In this document: positions 1 through 8,896 of the stretch, one piece after another | Layout of the letters: each line of letters opens with the position of its first letter | Numbering within the stretch: the stretch's first letter is position 1 | Assembly: GCF_000308615.1 (NCBI RefSeq) | Contig: NZ_BAGB01000167.1 | Coordinates: 62,001 to 126,000, forward strand | DNA length: 64,000 bases | Source of the DNA: Nocardia jiangxiensis NBRC 101359 | Lineage (GTDB): Bacteria > Actinomycetota > Actinomycetes > Mycobacteriales > Mycobacteriaceae | Direction of reading: 5' to 3' | Notes under the pieces: generated by a model | What the model was told of the DNA's origin: nothing | Database searches by the model: none | Seen by the model: only the letters and a program-made list of their open reading frames with translations | Made by a program: the position numbers and the translations under genes

Positions 1-164
1 ACCATCAGGACCTTTTCGGAGGGGAGCATCTCGCCGGGGGCGATGTCCCCACGGACGATCCGGCCACGTAGTTGCTGTGCGATCACATCGGCGACCTTGG
101 GTGCCCGCACCGAGTCGGCAATTCGGCCGGTGCGCCTGGTTTCCTGCTCGTCGCCCTTCACCAC
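1..164 (-). CDS. GntR-family (FadR-like) transcriptional regulator, N-terminal part only
   Basis: Partial gene cut by the window edge; only about 54 N-terminal codons are visible. Read leftward they give a winged-helix start typical of GntR regulators: VADVIAQQLRGRIVRGDIAP followed by GEMLPSEKVLM, the helix-wing lead-in of the DNA-binding domain. The effector domain lies outside, so the FadR/FCD assignment rests only on the style of the N-terminus. Two consecutive GTG codons (164 and 161) are the best starts; no ATG or strong ribosome site is visible. It lies downstream of the LysR gene on the same strand with about 157 bases between, so it may have its own promoter. Confidence 0.7.
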   Translation of the reverse strand, partial: MVKGDEQETRRTGRIADSVRAPKVADVIAQQLRGRIVRGDIAPGEMLPSEKVLM

Positions 165-321
165 GGCAACTCTAGTCAGTGTGAGCGCCGTGACCGCCGG
201 ACGCGGGGCAGTTCAGGCGTGGTATCAGCCCGCGAACGGTTCTCGGCGAAGGCCACCATGGACGACGTACGCGAGTTCGGTTGCACCGCAGGGACTCTCC
301 TTGCGGCGCTCCCGGGCCGTT

Positions 322-1218
322 CTATGGCTGCGCGCGAAGGCCTTTGAGTGCCAACTCGGTGAACGCGGTGGCGGCTGGTGACACCCCTACGCGTCTGTGC
401 AGCAAGACGATAGGGGATTGTCGCCGGGGAGTCAGCGTGCGGACCGTCACCATCTGCTCGACATTGCCGGGCAGACCACCTCGTAGGGTGAACATGGCTC
501 CGACGCCACCGCGGACCAATTCGACGCTGGTCTCGTGATGGCCGCTCTCGGCGGCCACAACCACATCTATGCCACTTTCGGTGAACATGGCGTCCAAGGC
601 GATCCGTGCACGCGCACCTGCCGGCGGCAGTATCAGCGGAAGCTGCGTCGCTTCCGCCAGTGTGATGGGTTCCGTGGTTTTGCCCTGTGGCGAGGTTTGT
701 GGAACAAGCACCACGCTGTCCTCGACGGCCACGGGATGCTGTACGAGATTGTTGGCATACTCCGGTGTGTCGCTCATTCGTGCGAACCCAATGTCGCACG
801 CTCCGGAGGACACCATCGAATGCATGGCTTCCTCGTCGCTGGGCGCCTTGATTCGCAGCACGACGCTCGGATACTCGGCGCGAAAAGCTGACATGATATT
901 CGCCGCTTCGGTGGTGAACGATCGCATCCCCGCGATGGTCAGTGTTCCCGTGAGAACACCGTGCAGGGCGTCCACGGTGGCGCGAGTGTTCTCCACGGCG
1001 CCGAGTACCTGGCGAGCGGACTTGATCAAGACCTCGCCGGCACCGGTCAATGCGACTCCACGCGAGGAACGCTGAAAGAGTTCGGTCCGGAATTCGACCT
1101 CGAGCTGTCCGATTATCTGCGACAGTCGCGGCTGGGAAAGCTGAAGCGCTTGGGCTGCCCGGGTGAAGGACCCGCGCTCGGCCACTTCTACGAAGCAGGT
1201 CAGATCCTGGATCTCCAT
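322..1218 (-). CDS. LysR-family transcriptional regulator
   Basis: 298-aa LysR regulator, the usual family length. The winged helix-turn-helix is at residues 1-60 (FVEVAERGSFTRAAQALQLS then QPRLSQIIGQLE), and the periplasmic-binding-like effector domain follows from about residue 90 to the end. I chose the ATG at 1218 because the family begins with MEIQDL; an upstream in-frame ATG at 1281 adds 21 residues without homology. It is divergent from the keto-acid decarboxylase operon across a 383-base AT-richer gap that contains two palindromes sharing ACCT/AGGT half-sites, so it is the likely activator of that operon. The inducer is unknown. Confidence 0.93.
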   Translation of the reverse strand: MEIQDLTCFVEVAERGSFTRAAQALQLSQPRLSQIIGQLEVEFRTELFQRSSRGVALTGAGEVLIKSARQVLGAVENTRATVDALHGVLTGTLTIAGMRSFTTEAANIMSAFRAEYPSVVLRIKAPSDEEAMHSMVSSGACDIGFARMSDTPEYANNLVQHPVAVEDSVVLVPQTSPQGKTTEPITLAEATQLPLILPPAGARARIALDAMFTESGIDVVVAAESGHHETSVELVRGGVGAMFTLRGGLPGNVEQMVTVRTLTPRRQSPIVLLHRRVGVSPAATAFTELALKGLRAQP

Positions 1219-1601
1219 GTTCCCGCCGTTCCGATGGTTCCCGGTGCTATCGGCTTCACCGATGTGCAGTAGAAGATACACCGATGACTTGTTTGGAGAA
1301 ACCCTGATATATGGGGAACAACCTTCGAAGGTATAAGAAAAAGCAATACCTATCAGGTGGTTGACTTATATAACGAACTCGTGGTGTGATCGTTTCATCG
1401 GCAGGTGGCTCCACTACTCGGATGGATGTGTGGGGCGTCCGGCACCGTGTTTCCGGTCGTCGGCTCCGACCTCGATCTCGATGGCCCGCACGGAGGTGAG
1501 CTTCTCGTCCGCAGGCAGGTCATCGCCTTCGACGCACTCCGACCATTCAGCACAGAACGTCTCGGACCGCACTGTCCGCCGAGACGACAGGAGAAGTTCT
1601 C
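1219..1601. promoter_or_regulatory. Divergent control region between LysR gene and decarboxylase operon
   Basis: This 383-base gap holds no credible gene. Between about 1300 and 1380 it is clearly AT-rich compared with its surroundings. It contains a perfect 12-bp palindrome ACCTTCGAAGGT (1321-1332) and a second dyad ACCT-ATC-AGGT (1348-1358) with the same outer half-site, followed at once by TTGACT (1361-1366), a possible -35 box for the rightward operon. Paired dyads just upstream of a -35 box are the normal arrangement for LysR activation. The exact operator and start sites are inference. The rightward 5' leader would then be about 200 bases, longer than usual, and I see no riboswitch in it. 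Confidence 0.5.
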
Positions 1602-3260
1602 ATGTCCAATGACTTCCTCGTCGGCCACTACCTTCTGCAGCGCCTGCGTGAATTGGGGATCAGCGAAGTCTTCGGTGTGCCAGGGGACTACGTACTCGAA
1701 TTCATCGACCAGATCTCGCACGACCCCGACATGTCCTGGGTCGGCAACTGCAACGAGCTCAACGCCGCGTACGCCGCCGACGGGTACGCACGGGTGAAGG
1801 GTGCCGCCGCGTTCGTGGTGACATCGGGCGTCGGTGACCTGGGCGCGGCCGGTGGGGTCGGTGGATCGTACGCGGAAAACGTTCCCACCGTTCTTATCTC
1901 GGGGCTCCCCGGATCGGGAAACAGGTGGACGGGTCGGCCTGCGATGCACCACAGTCTCGGAGATGGCGACTTCAGCCGGTTTCAGCGCATGTTCTCCGAG
2001 ATCACCGTGGCGCAGACGGTCCTGTCGGCCGACAACGCGGCGGCGGAGATCGATCGAGTGCTACGCGAGGCGTGGGTGCGGAAACGGCCGGTCTTCCTTG
2101 CCCTTCCCGATGATGTGGCCGTGGCCCCCGTGGCGAGACCGGACCGCGAGCTGGATTTGTCCCCGCCCGCCTGCGATCCGGTCGAGCTGTCGGAGTGGGC
2201 AGACAAGGTCGGCAGCGCACTGCACGCGGCCGAATCGCCGGTCGTCCTCGTGGACAGTGGTGTCCGTCAACACGGATTCACCGCGGAGGTGGGTGAGTGG
2301 CTCTCGCGTACGGGTCTGCCGTGGGCGACGACCTGGGCGGCGAACTTCGACCTCGACAAGCGGATACCGGGTTATCTAGGAACCTATTTCGGTTCTGCCG
2401 CCAAGGTTCCCGCGGTCGCGCAGGTCGACAATGCCGACGTGCTGATCCGGATCGGGCTTCGCCTGGACGAATTCAGTGGCGGCAAGGCCAACCCGGACTA
2501 TCGCGGACCCGAGGTGATCGACATCGACCCGGTTAGGTCGGTGTTGCATACGGGTAGTTATTCCGCACTCCCGATGAGCGCCATGGTCACCGCGTTGGGC
2601 GAACAGCGCCTCGGTCGTCCGCGCCGGAGACACTCCGCGCCCACTCGCCGTGCGGTTCGGTCGTTCGATGTCGAGCCCGGCCGGACGTTGGTGCAGGACC
2701 GGCTCTGGAACCGGCTCGGTCTGTGCCTCCGAGAAGGGGACACGGTCGTCGTCGATACCGGCACCGGCAATGTCGGTATCCGTTCCGCGCCGATACCCGA
2801 CGGTGTCACGGTGCTGACCCAGAATGCCTGGGCGTCGATCGGCTGGTCCGTGCCTGCGTTGCTCGGCGCTCAGCACGCAAATCCGACCGGTCGTCACATC
2901 CTGGTAGTCGGCGACGGGGCGCTCGCGCTCACCGTGCAAGAGATCTCCACGATGCTGACCTCCGGGCACGCACCGTTGATCGTCGTCTTGAACAACGGCG
3001 GATACCTCGTCGAGGATTTCGCGGGCGGTCGGAAGATGGCGTGCAACGACATCTGGGTGTGGCACTACGACCGTATTCCGCAGGTTTTCGACGGCCTCGG
3101 CAAGCACAAACCGCTGGGTCTGCGGGTGCGCACCGAGGACGACCTCGAGCGGGCGCTGTCGGAGGCGGAGCAGGCATACATCGATGGCCGGTTGGCTCTT
3201 CTGGAGATCGTGCTCGATCGCGACGACGCGCCCCGGCAGATGCGTGGCTTCGCCAAGTAG
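1602..3260 (+). CDS. Thiamine-diphosphate-dependent 2-keto acid decarboxylase (pyruvate/indolepyruvate/phenylpyruvate type)
   Basis: 552-aa ThDP enzyme of the PDC/IPDC/KDC family, which decarboxylates a 2-oxo acid to an aldehyde. All diagnostic parts are present: the catalytic Glu in NCNEL (E52), the paired histidines in MHHSLGDGDF (H116-H117), which mark decarboxylases rather than acetolactate synthases or benzoylformate decarboxylase, and the C-terminal ThDP motif GDGALALTVQEISTM ... LNNGGY (about residues 437-467). The start has an AGGAG-type ribosome site about 7 bases upstream. First gene of a six-gene rightward operon; the next gene is an aldehyde dehydrogenase, so the aldehyde product is probably oxidised to an acid. 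Whether the substrate is aromatic or branched-chain cannot be told. Confidence 0.92.
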   Translation: MSNDFLVGHYLLQRLRELGISEVFGVPGDYVLEFIDQISHDPDMSWVGNCNELNAAYAADGYARVKGAAAFVVTSGVGDLGAAGGVGGSYAENVPTVLISGLPGSGNRWTGRPAMHHSLGDGDFSRFQRMFSEITVAQTVLSADNAAAEIDRVLREAWVRKRPVFLALPDDVAVAPVARPDRELDLSPPACDPVELSEWADKVGSALHAAESPVVLVDSGVRQHGFTAEVGEWLSRTGLPWATTWAANFDLDKRIPGYLGTYFGSAAKVPAVAQVDNADVLIRIGLRLDEFSGGKANPDYRGPEVIDIDPVRSVLHTGSYSALPMSAMVTALGEQRLGRPRRRHSAPTRRAVRSFDVEPGRTLVQDRLWNRLGLCLREGDTVVVDTGTGNVGIRSAPIPDGVTVLTQNAWASIGWSVPALLGAQHANPTGRHILVVGDGALALTVQEISTMLTSGHAPLIVVLNNGGYLVEDFAGGRKMACNDIWVWHYDRIPQVFDGLGKHKPLGLRVRTEDDLERALSEAEQAYIDGRLALLEIVLDRDDAPRQMRGFAK

Positions 3261-3351
3261 AGCGCCGTGTGCGCCGCTGGCGAATCGGATGATCGCGCAA
3301 TTACTTCCCACCCTTCTTGCCCGCAACGGTATTGCTACAGGAGAAATCTCG

Positions 3352-4776
3352 GTGATCGACAACAACCACACCGGACCGAAGCATCATGGCCACTGGATCG
3401 GCGGTGCGGAAGTCGAGACCGGTGGCGAGCGAATAGTCTCCACTCGCCCCGGGACACAGGACGTGGTCTGCACGATCGCGGCCGGGAACGAGGCCATAGT
3501 GGACCGGGCGGTCGAGGACGCTCGGACGGCATGGCCGCAGTGGCGTGACCGCAGTCCGGCAGAGCGTGGCCGGATTCTCGCCGACGTCGCAGTGGCGCTG
3601 CGGGAATCGATCGACCTCCTTGCCGGGTACGAAGCGGCCGAAACCGGAAAACCCAGCGCCCACACGCCCCGTGAGGTGCAGGCGGCGATCTCCTATTTCG
3701 ACTTCTACGCGGGTCTGGTCCACCTCCCGTCCGGTGAGTTGTTCGATCTCGGGGCGTCCGTGCACAGCTACGTGCGCCGGGAACCCTATGGGGTCGTCGC
3801 GATCATCACGCCCTGGAATGCGCCACTCGGCCAGGCGACTCGCGGTGTAGCGCCCGCCCTTGCCGCCGGCAACACCGTCGTGATCAAACCATCCGAGTTC
3901 ACGTCGGCCAGCACGCTCGAGATGGCCCGCATCATGGTCGAGGCCGGTCTGCCGGCCGGTGTCTGCAACGTGGTGACCGGGACCGGTCAGGATGCCGGAC
4001 GACCATTGGTCTCACACGAGTTGGTTCGCAAAGTTGCCTTCACCGGTTCGTTGCGGATCGGTCGTGAGATCGGCAGGACGGCCGGGCAACGAATCATCCC
4101 CGCGACATTGGAACTCGGTGGCAAGTCACCCAATCTCGTGTTCGCCGATGCCGATATCGACGCGGCCGTCGCGGGGGTGGTCAAGGCTTTCACGACCAAC
4201 GCGGGACAGCACTGTGCGGGTGGAACGCGACTCTTGGTCGACGCGGATATCCATGACGAATTCGTGGCGAGACTGGTGGCGGCGACCGCCGCGATCACGC
4301 CGGGAGTGCACTACGGATCGCAGACGACCGAGGCGCAATTCGCGAAAGTTCGGCGGTACATCCAGACAGCGGAGGATGAGGGCGCCCGTCTCGTCTGCGG
4401 TGGTGGATCCACGACCGAGGGGTGGTACGTCGAGCCGACCATTTTCACCGACGTCACCGTCGGGATGAAGATCGCACAGGAAGAGGTGTTCGGGCCGGTA
4501 CTGGCCGTGTTGAGGTTCGGCGACGAAGCCGAAGCGCTCCGCATCGCGAACGGCACCGAATATGGCCTGGCCGCCGGTGTTTGGACAAAAGACCTGTCGC
4601 GAGCACATCGAATCGCGGCACAACTCGAGGCAGGCCAAGTGTATGTCAACGAATGGAATGCCAGCAGGATGGAAGGCCCCTTCGGCGGATACAAGAACAG
4701 CGGCATCGGTCGCGAGAAGGGCGTCGAGGCGCTGCATCACTACACCCAGACCAAATTTGTCACGGTGACGATCTGA
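3352..4776 (+). CDS. NAD(P)-dependent aldehyde dehydrogenase
   Basis: 474-aa member of the ALDH superfamily. Catalytic Glu is in LELGGKSPN (E254) and catalytic Cys in GQHCAGG (C288), with the family spacing of 34 residues. I chose GTG 3352 because ACAGGAG lies 8 bases upstream; a longer open frame from 3184 would overlap the decarboxylase gene and adds no homology. It follows the keto-acid decarboxylase by 91 bases and probably oxidises its aldehyde product to the carboxylic acid in the cytosol, supplying the acid for the acyl-CoA synthetase two genes on. The gap to the next gene (64 bases) holds its own AAGGAG site, so translation is not coupled. Confidence 0.92.
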   Translation: MIDNNHTGPKHHGHWIGGAEVETGGERIVSTRPGTQDVVCTIAAGNEAIVDRAVEDARTAWPQWRDRSPAERGRILADVAVALRESIDLLAGYEAAETGKPSAHTPREVQAAISYFDFYAGLVHLPSGELFDLGASVHSYVRREPYGVVAIITPWNAPLGQATRGVAPALAAGNTVVIKPSEFTSASTLEMARIMVEAGLPAGVCNVVTGTGQDAGRPLVSHELVRKVAFTGSLRIGREIGRTAGQRIIPATLELGGKSPNLVFADADIDAAVAGVVKAFTTNAGQHCAGGTRLLVDADIHDEFVARLVAATAAITPGVHYGSQTTEAQFAKVRRYIQTAEDEGARLVCGGGSTTEGWYVEPTIFTDVTVGMKIAQEEVFGPVLAVLRFGDEAEALRIANGTEYGLAAGVWTKDLSRAHRIAAQLEAGQVYVNEWNASRMEGPFGGYKNSGIGREKGVEALHHYTQTKFVTVTI

Positions 4777-4840
4777 TGTCGGCCCGGCCACCGGTAACCA
4801 CCACACCGAAACGATCGCCCTGCCGAACAAGGAGCACGTC

Positions 4841-5617
4841 GTGGACGAGTTGTTGATCCGCACCGAAGGGCATATCCGGGTGCTGACGCTCAACCGGCCA
4901 GAGCGCAAGAACGCCCTGTCGGCGTCATTGTCGGCGCAACTGTGCGACGCGGCCGTCCAGGCCGCCGACGATCCGGAGGTATGGGTCGTCGTCCTGACCG
5001 CGACCGGAGACTCCGCCTTCTGCGCCGGCGGTGATCTGAAGGATATGCGCAGCAACGACCGCAACGGAAGGACACAGCGGACACCCACCGATGGGGCCGC
5101 ACGAATGCTGTTCGAAGTGGTTTCGGAAATCCCCAAACCGACCATCGCCGGAATCAACGGCGCTGCAGTCGGTGGCGGTTTCGAACTCATGCTGTGCTGT
5201 GATCTGCGTGTCGCCTCGAGTGCGGCGAAGTTCGGGCTTCCCGAAGCCAAGCGCGGTATGGGAGCAAACTGGGCGACAGTGGTTCTGCCACGCATCATCC
5301 CCGCCGCGCGCGCATATCAACTGCTGTACACGGGGGAGTACATCGACGCCGCCCGTGCACTGGACTGGGGACTGGTCAATGCCGTCGTCGATCCCGCCGT
5401 GCTCGACCACGAGACGATGGCTATGGCACGCGCGGTCGCGGCGAATGCTCCGGTCTCCCTGCGCCGGATGAAGGAAACAGTCGTCAAATCCAGCACCCTG
5501 CCCATCGCGACCGCCGCACGACTGAACGTCGGACCGAACCCATATACCAGCGAAGACCGTAAGGAAGGCGTCGCCGCCTTCGTCGAACGGCGAGAACCGC
5601 AGTGGCGGAACCGCTGA
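4841..5617 (+). CDS. Enoyl-CoA hydratase/isomerase (crotonase family)
   Basis: 258-aa crotonase. The oxyanion-hole loop FCAGGDLKDM (about 60-69) and NGAAVGGG are present, and both catalytic glutamates of true hydratases are kept: GGGFE (E115) and LPE (E135), 20 residues apart as in rat mitochondrial hydratase. Start GTG 4841 follows AAGGAG by 6 bases. Third gene of the decarboxylase operon; it would act on an enoyl-CoA made after the acid is activated by the neighbouring synthetase. No acyl-CoA dehydrogenase lies in this operon, so the double bond may already be in the substrate, or may come from elsewhere. Confidence 0.9.
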   Translation: MDELLIRTEGHIRVLTLNRPERKNALSASLSAQLCDAAVQAADDPEVWVVVLTATGDSAFCAGGDLKDMRSNDRNGRTQRTPTDGAARMLFEVVSEIPKPTIAGINGAAVGGGFELMLCCDLRVASSAAKFGLPEAKRGMGANWATVVLPRIIPAARAYQLLYTGEYIDAARALDWGLVNAVVDPAVLDHETMAMARAVAANAPVSLRRMKETVVKSSTLPIATAARLNVGPNPYTSEDRKEGVAAFVERREPQWRNR

Positions 5618-5652
5618 TGATCCCGGCAACTCGCGAATACCGAAGGAAGACC

Positions 5653-7770
5653 ATGCCGAACGGTCCCGCTCTCGACCTCGATCCACTGTTCCGTCCGAAA
5701 ACGATCGCCGTGGTGGGCGCCACCAACGACGAAGCCAAGATCGGGTCGCTCATCATCCCGAATCTGCGTTCCTGCGGGTACTCCGGCGTCATCTACCCGG
5801 TCAATCCCTCCGGAAGCGAGGTCGCCGGACTGAAATGCGTTGCCTCGCCAGCGGACCTACCCCCCGATGTCGATGTCGCCTATATTCTGGTGCCGGCCCA
5901 TCGGGCCGTCGACGCTGCCCGCGGTTGCGCCGACAACGGCGTGAAGTTCGCCATCATCAGTGCGGCAGGATTCGCCGAATCCGGAACGATCGAAGGCGCC
6001 GAACGGCAGGAGGCGCTCGCAAAGATCGTCCGTGACACCGGAATGCGGATCATCGGTCCGAACTGCAACGGTATCTACAACGCCAACGATGGTGTCTCCA
6101 TTGGTTTCAACGCCTCGCACAGTTCGCCGATCCAGTCCGGCCCGCTCGCGCTGATATCGCACAGCGGGGCACTGTTCGATGCCCTGGCACGACGCGCACG
6201 ATCCGCGGGCCTGGGCCTGTCGAAGTTCGTCTCCGTGGGGAACGAGGCCGATCTGGACCTGCTCGATTACCTCGCGTACCTCATCGACGACCGCGCTACC
6301 GAAGTGATCGGATTGGTCGTCGACGCGATACCGGACGGAGACCGTTTCCGTCAGTTGGTCCGTACCGCCCGCCAGGCCGGAAAGCAGATCATCGCACTGA
6401 AATTCGGCCAGTCTGCGGTCGGAGCCGTTGCTTCCCAAGCGCATTCGAGCCGACTGGCCGGCGGACCACGCGCCACCGACGCGCTGCTCGACATGTTGGG
6501 TGTGGTCCGCGTGACGACAGTGGAGTCGCTGATCTGTGCCGGTGCGATGGTCGTGGCGGCGCCGAAAAGTCTTGGCCGGCACGGTGTGGCCGGAGTGACG
6601 ATGTCGGGTGCCGCTGGAGCCATACTCGCCGACGGCGCAGAACGCTATGGACTGCGGATGAGCGAATTCACCGATGCGACACGCGCGGTGTTCGCCGAAC
6701 AGTCCAGGCTCGCCCGGGTCGTCAATCCCGTCGACCTCGGCGCTATCGGCTCCATGACGAACGCCCAGTCGGTCCTCAACGCGCTCTTTCACGATTCGAC
6801 CGTCTCGGATGTCGTTGTCACTCCGCACAATACGCGCAGTGCCGTGCAGAACGGCAAAACGGCACAGCGATTCGCCCGGTTGGCGCACGCGGCCGGAAAA
6901 CGCCTGACCGTCATCGTCCCCGGCGGGCTCGACGAGGGCACCGAAGATGTGTACCGCGAAGGGAACGCCGTCCTGGTCCGCGACACCGATTCGACGCTGC
7001 AAGCGCTCGCCGCGATCCACCGCGCGCAGCACGGCGGATCGCAGGACCGTGGCGACGACGAGTCCGCGCCGCCCATGCTTGCCCGGCGTTCGGCGCAGAG
7101 GCTGAGGGAACCGGCGGCGATGACCGAACCCGAATGTCTCGACCTACTTGCCGCGGTCGGTGTCCCGACCGTGCAATGCCGCACGCTGCATCAGGTCGCC
7201 GATATCGCGACGGCCGGACGCGAACTCGGCTGGCCACTGGTCCTCAAGGGAGCCGTACCGGGAGTGACACACAAATCCGAACTCGGACTGGTCGAGTTGG
7301 GTGTCGCCGATGAGACCACCGGCGCACAGGCATTCCACCGGCTGAGTCAGCGCATGGCGTCGGCCGGTGGCGGAGAGATCATCGCCGAGCAGACGATCAG
7401 CGGCAGGTTCGAGGCCATCGCGGGAATTTCCACGGACCCCATTCTCGGCCAGTTCGTGCTCCTCGGTATCGGCGGGATCTTCACCGAAGATCTCGACAAC
7501 GTGGTTCTCATCCCGGCCGACGCGGGCCGGGACCATACCCGCGCGCGCGTCCTCGGCTCCGCTGTCGGCCAGGTGCTCGACAGTGCCCGATGGGCGCTGT
7601 CGCCGACCGAGGCGGTTCTCGACATCATCTATCGCCTGCAAACTCTCGCGCGGTCGAGTAAGGGCGCGATCCGCGCACTGGACATCAACCCACTCGTGAT
7701 CGGTGACGGTACAGCGACCGCCGTCGACGCGGTGATCACCCGCGGGACCGACCTCGAGCGGACGGCGTGA
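5653..7770 (+). CDS. Acyl-CoA synthetase, ADP/NDP-forming type (acetate-CoA ligase alpha-beta fusion)
   Basis: 705-aa protein built like fused alpha and beta subunits of NDP-forming acyl-CoA synthetases: an N-terminal CoA-binding Rossmann domain (TIAVVGATNDEAKIGSLI, about 17-110), succinyl-CoA-synthetase-like flavodoxin folds (about 155-470) with the phospho-histidine region around H264 in SQAHSSRLAGG, and a C-terminal ATP-grasp domain (about 480-700; GWPLVLKGAVPGVTHKSELG). Start ATG 5653 follows GAAGGAAGA; an in-frame start at 5602 would overlap the hydratase and lacks a ribosome site. It would activate the acid produced by the upstream aldehyde dehydrogenase. Use of this class rather than an AMP-forming ligase is unusual for a peripheral pathway in actinomycetes. 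Confidence 0.88.
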   Translation: MPNGPALDLDPLFRPKTIAVVGATNDEAKIGSLIIPNLRSCGYSGVIYPVNPSGSEVAGLKCVASPADLPPDVDVAYILVPAHRAVDAARGCADNGVKFAIISAAGFAESGTIEGAERQEALAKIVRDTGMRIIGPNCNGIYNANDGVSIGFNASHSSPIQSGPLALISHSGALFDALARRARSAGLGLSKFVSVGNEADLDLLDYLAYLIDDRATEVIGLVVDAIPDGDRFRQLVRTARQAGKQIIALKFGQSAVGAVASQAHSSRLAGGPRATDALLDMLGVVRVTTVESLICAGAMVVAAPKSLGRHGVAGVTMSGAAGAILADGAERYGLRMSEFTDATRAVFAEQSRLARVVNPVDLGAIGSMTNAQSVLNALFHDSTVSDVVVTPHNTRSAVQNGKTAQRFARLAHAAGKRLTVIVPGGLDEGTEDVYREGNAVLVRDTDSTLQALAAIHRAQHGGSQDRGDDESAPPMLARRSAQRLREPAAMTEPECLDLLAAVGVPTVQCRTLHQVADIATAGRELGWPLVLKGAVPGVTHKSELGLVELGVADETTGAQAFHRLSQRMASAGGGEIIAEQTISGRFEAIAGISTDPILGQFVLLGIGGIFTEDLDNVVLIPADAGRDHTRARVLGSAVGQVLDSARWALSPTEAVLDIIYRLQTLARSSKGAIRALDINPLVIGDGTATAVDAVITRGTDLERTA

Positions 7771-8891
7771 TGACCCGAAACTCCGGCGGGTATCCCGCAG
7801 TCCACCTGAACGAGGAAGTGATGCGGGAAGGGATGCAGATCGAATCCGCCGACATCTCGGTCGCGGACAAGGTCGCGTTGCTCGACCTGCTGTCCCGGAC
7901 CGGCCTGAAGTCGATTGTGGTGGGGTCGTTCGTCAGTCCCCGCTACACACCACAAATGGCACAGATCGACGAGATAGTGCAGCGATTCACTCCGGTCGAC
8001 GGAGTCCGGTACACGGGGCTGGCACTCAACGAGAAAGGACGGCAGCGGGCGGCCGAATTCACTCCGCCGCTGTCGCCTCGGGGCGGGGTGCCGACCCTCA
8101 ACTGCCATATGTGCGACACGTTCGCACGGCGCAATACCAACTCCTCGCAGGCCGACGAAATAGCCCGGTGGCCAAGAATAGTCGCGGCCGCCACCGCGTC
8201 GAATGCACCCGAAGCGGGCATCGCGCTCGGGGCGGTGTGGGGATCGAATTTCACTGGCCCGGTCGCCCTGACCGACAGCATGGCCATGCTTCGCCGACAG
8301 TATCGGATGTGGTGCGAGGCCGGGATCGCCGTCACGAGCATCGCTTTGCAAGACCCGATGAGTTGGTGCATGCCCCACCTGGTGGAGCAGCAACTCGAAG
8401 CTGTGCTTTCCGAGTGGCCCGGTATCACGAGGGTGCACCTGCATCTGCACAATGCGCGCGGTATGGCCCTGCCCTCGATCTATGCGGCATTGCGAACACT
8501 GGATGCCACCCACACGCTCTCCCTCGACACGACCGCCGGCGGTATCGGCGGCTGCCCCTACTGCGGGAACGGCCGCGCCACCGGTATGGCGGCCACAGAA
8601 GATGTCGTGTCGATGCTGGAGGCGATGGGGATCGACACCGGAGTCGATCTCGATCGGCTGATCGAGGTGGTGTGGAAACTCGAACGCATCCTGGGCCGCC
8701 CCACGCCCGGATGCGTCGCACATGCGGGACCGCGACCCGGACCGGACGAACTCTACGATCCCAATCTTCCGTTCGTCGAAACACATGACGAGGCCAGGCA
8801 TTTCCGTCTCGGGCCGTCTGTAGTCGAGCATCAGCTGCGTCCGTGGAAGCAACCGATCCCGCACCCCAGCAAATCAAGAAGTAAGGATTGA
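7770..8891 (+). CDS. HMG-CoA-lyase-like aldolase (HMGL/DRE-TIM metallolyase family)
   Basis: 373-aa TIM-barrel lyase. Family marks: the N-terminal metal/catalytic motif as EEVMREGMQ (HMG-CoA lyase has a PRDGLQ version), the metal-binding HLHNARG, and the active-site loop GGIGGCPYCGNG followed by ATEDVVSMLEAMGI, which matches the HMG-CoA-lyase signature with its catalytic Cys. The loop carries a second Cys three residues on. Family members split a 3-hydroxy-3-methyl-acyl-CoA or similar into a shorter acyl-CoA and a keto acid. ATG 7770 overlaps the synthetase stop (TGATG), so the two are translationally coupled; a GTG at 7767 is the alternative. The natural substrate is not known. Confidence 0.85.
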   Translation: MTRNSGGYPAVHLNEEVMREGMQIESADISVADKVALLDLLSRTGLKSIVVGSFVSPRYTPQMAQIDEIVQRFTPVDGVRYTGLALNEKGRQRAAEFTPPLSPRGGVPTLNCHMCDTFARRNTNSSQADEIARWPRIVAAATASNAPEAGIALGAVWGSNFTGPVALTDSMAMLRRQYRMWCEAGIAVTSIALQDPMSWCMPHLVEQQLEAVLSEWPGITRVHLHLHNARGMALPSIYAALRTLDATHTLSLDTTAGGIGGCPYCGNGRATGMAATEDVVSMLEAMGIDTGVDLDRLIEVVWKLERILGRPTPGCVAHAGPRPGPDELYDPNLPFVETHDEARHFRLGPSVVEHQLRPWKQPIPHPSKSRSKD

Positions 8892-8896
8892 GAACA

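Noticed and set aside
4126..5298. 390-codon leftward open frame across the ALDH and hydratase genes
   Set aside because: It is antisense to catalytic motifs of two genes and has no domain.
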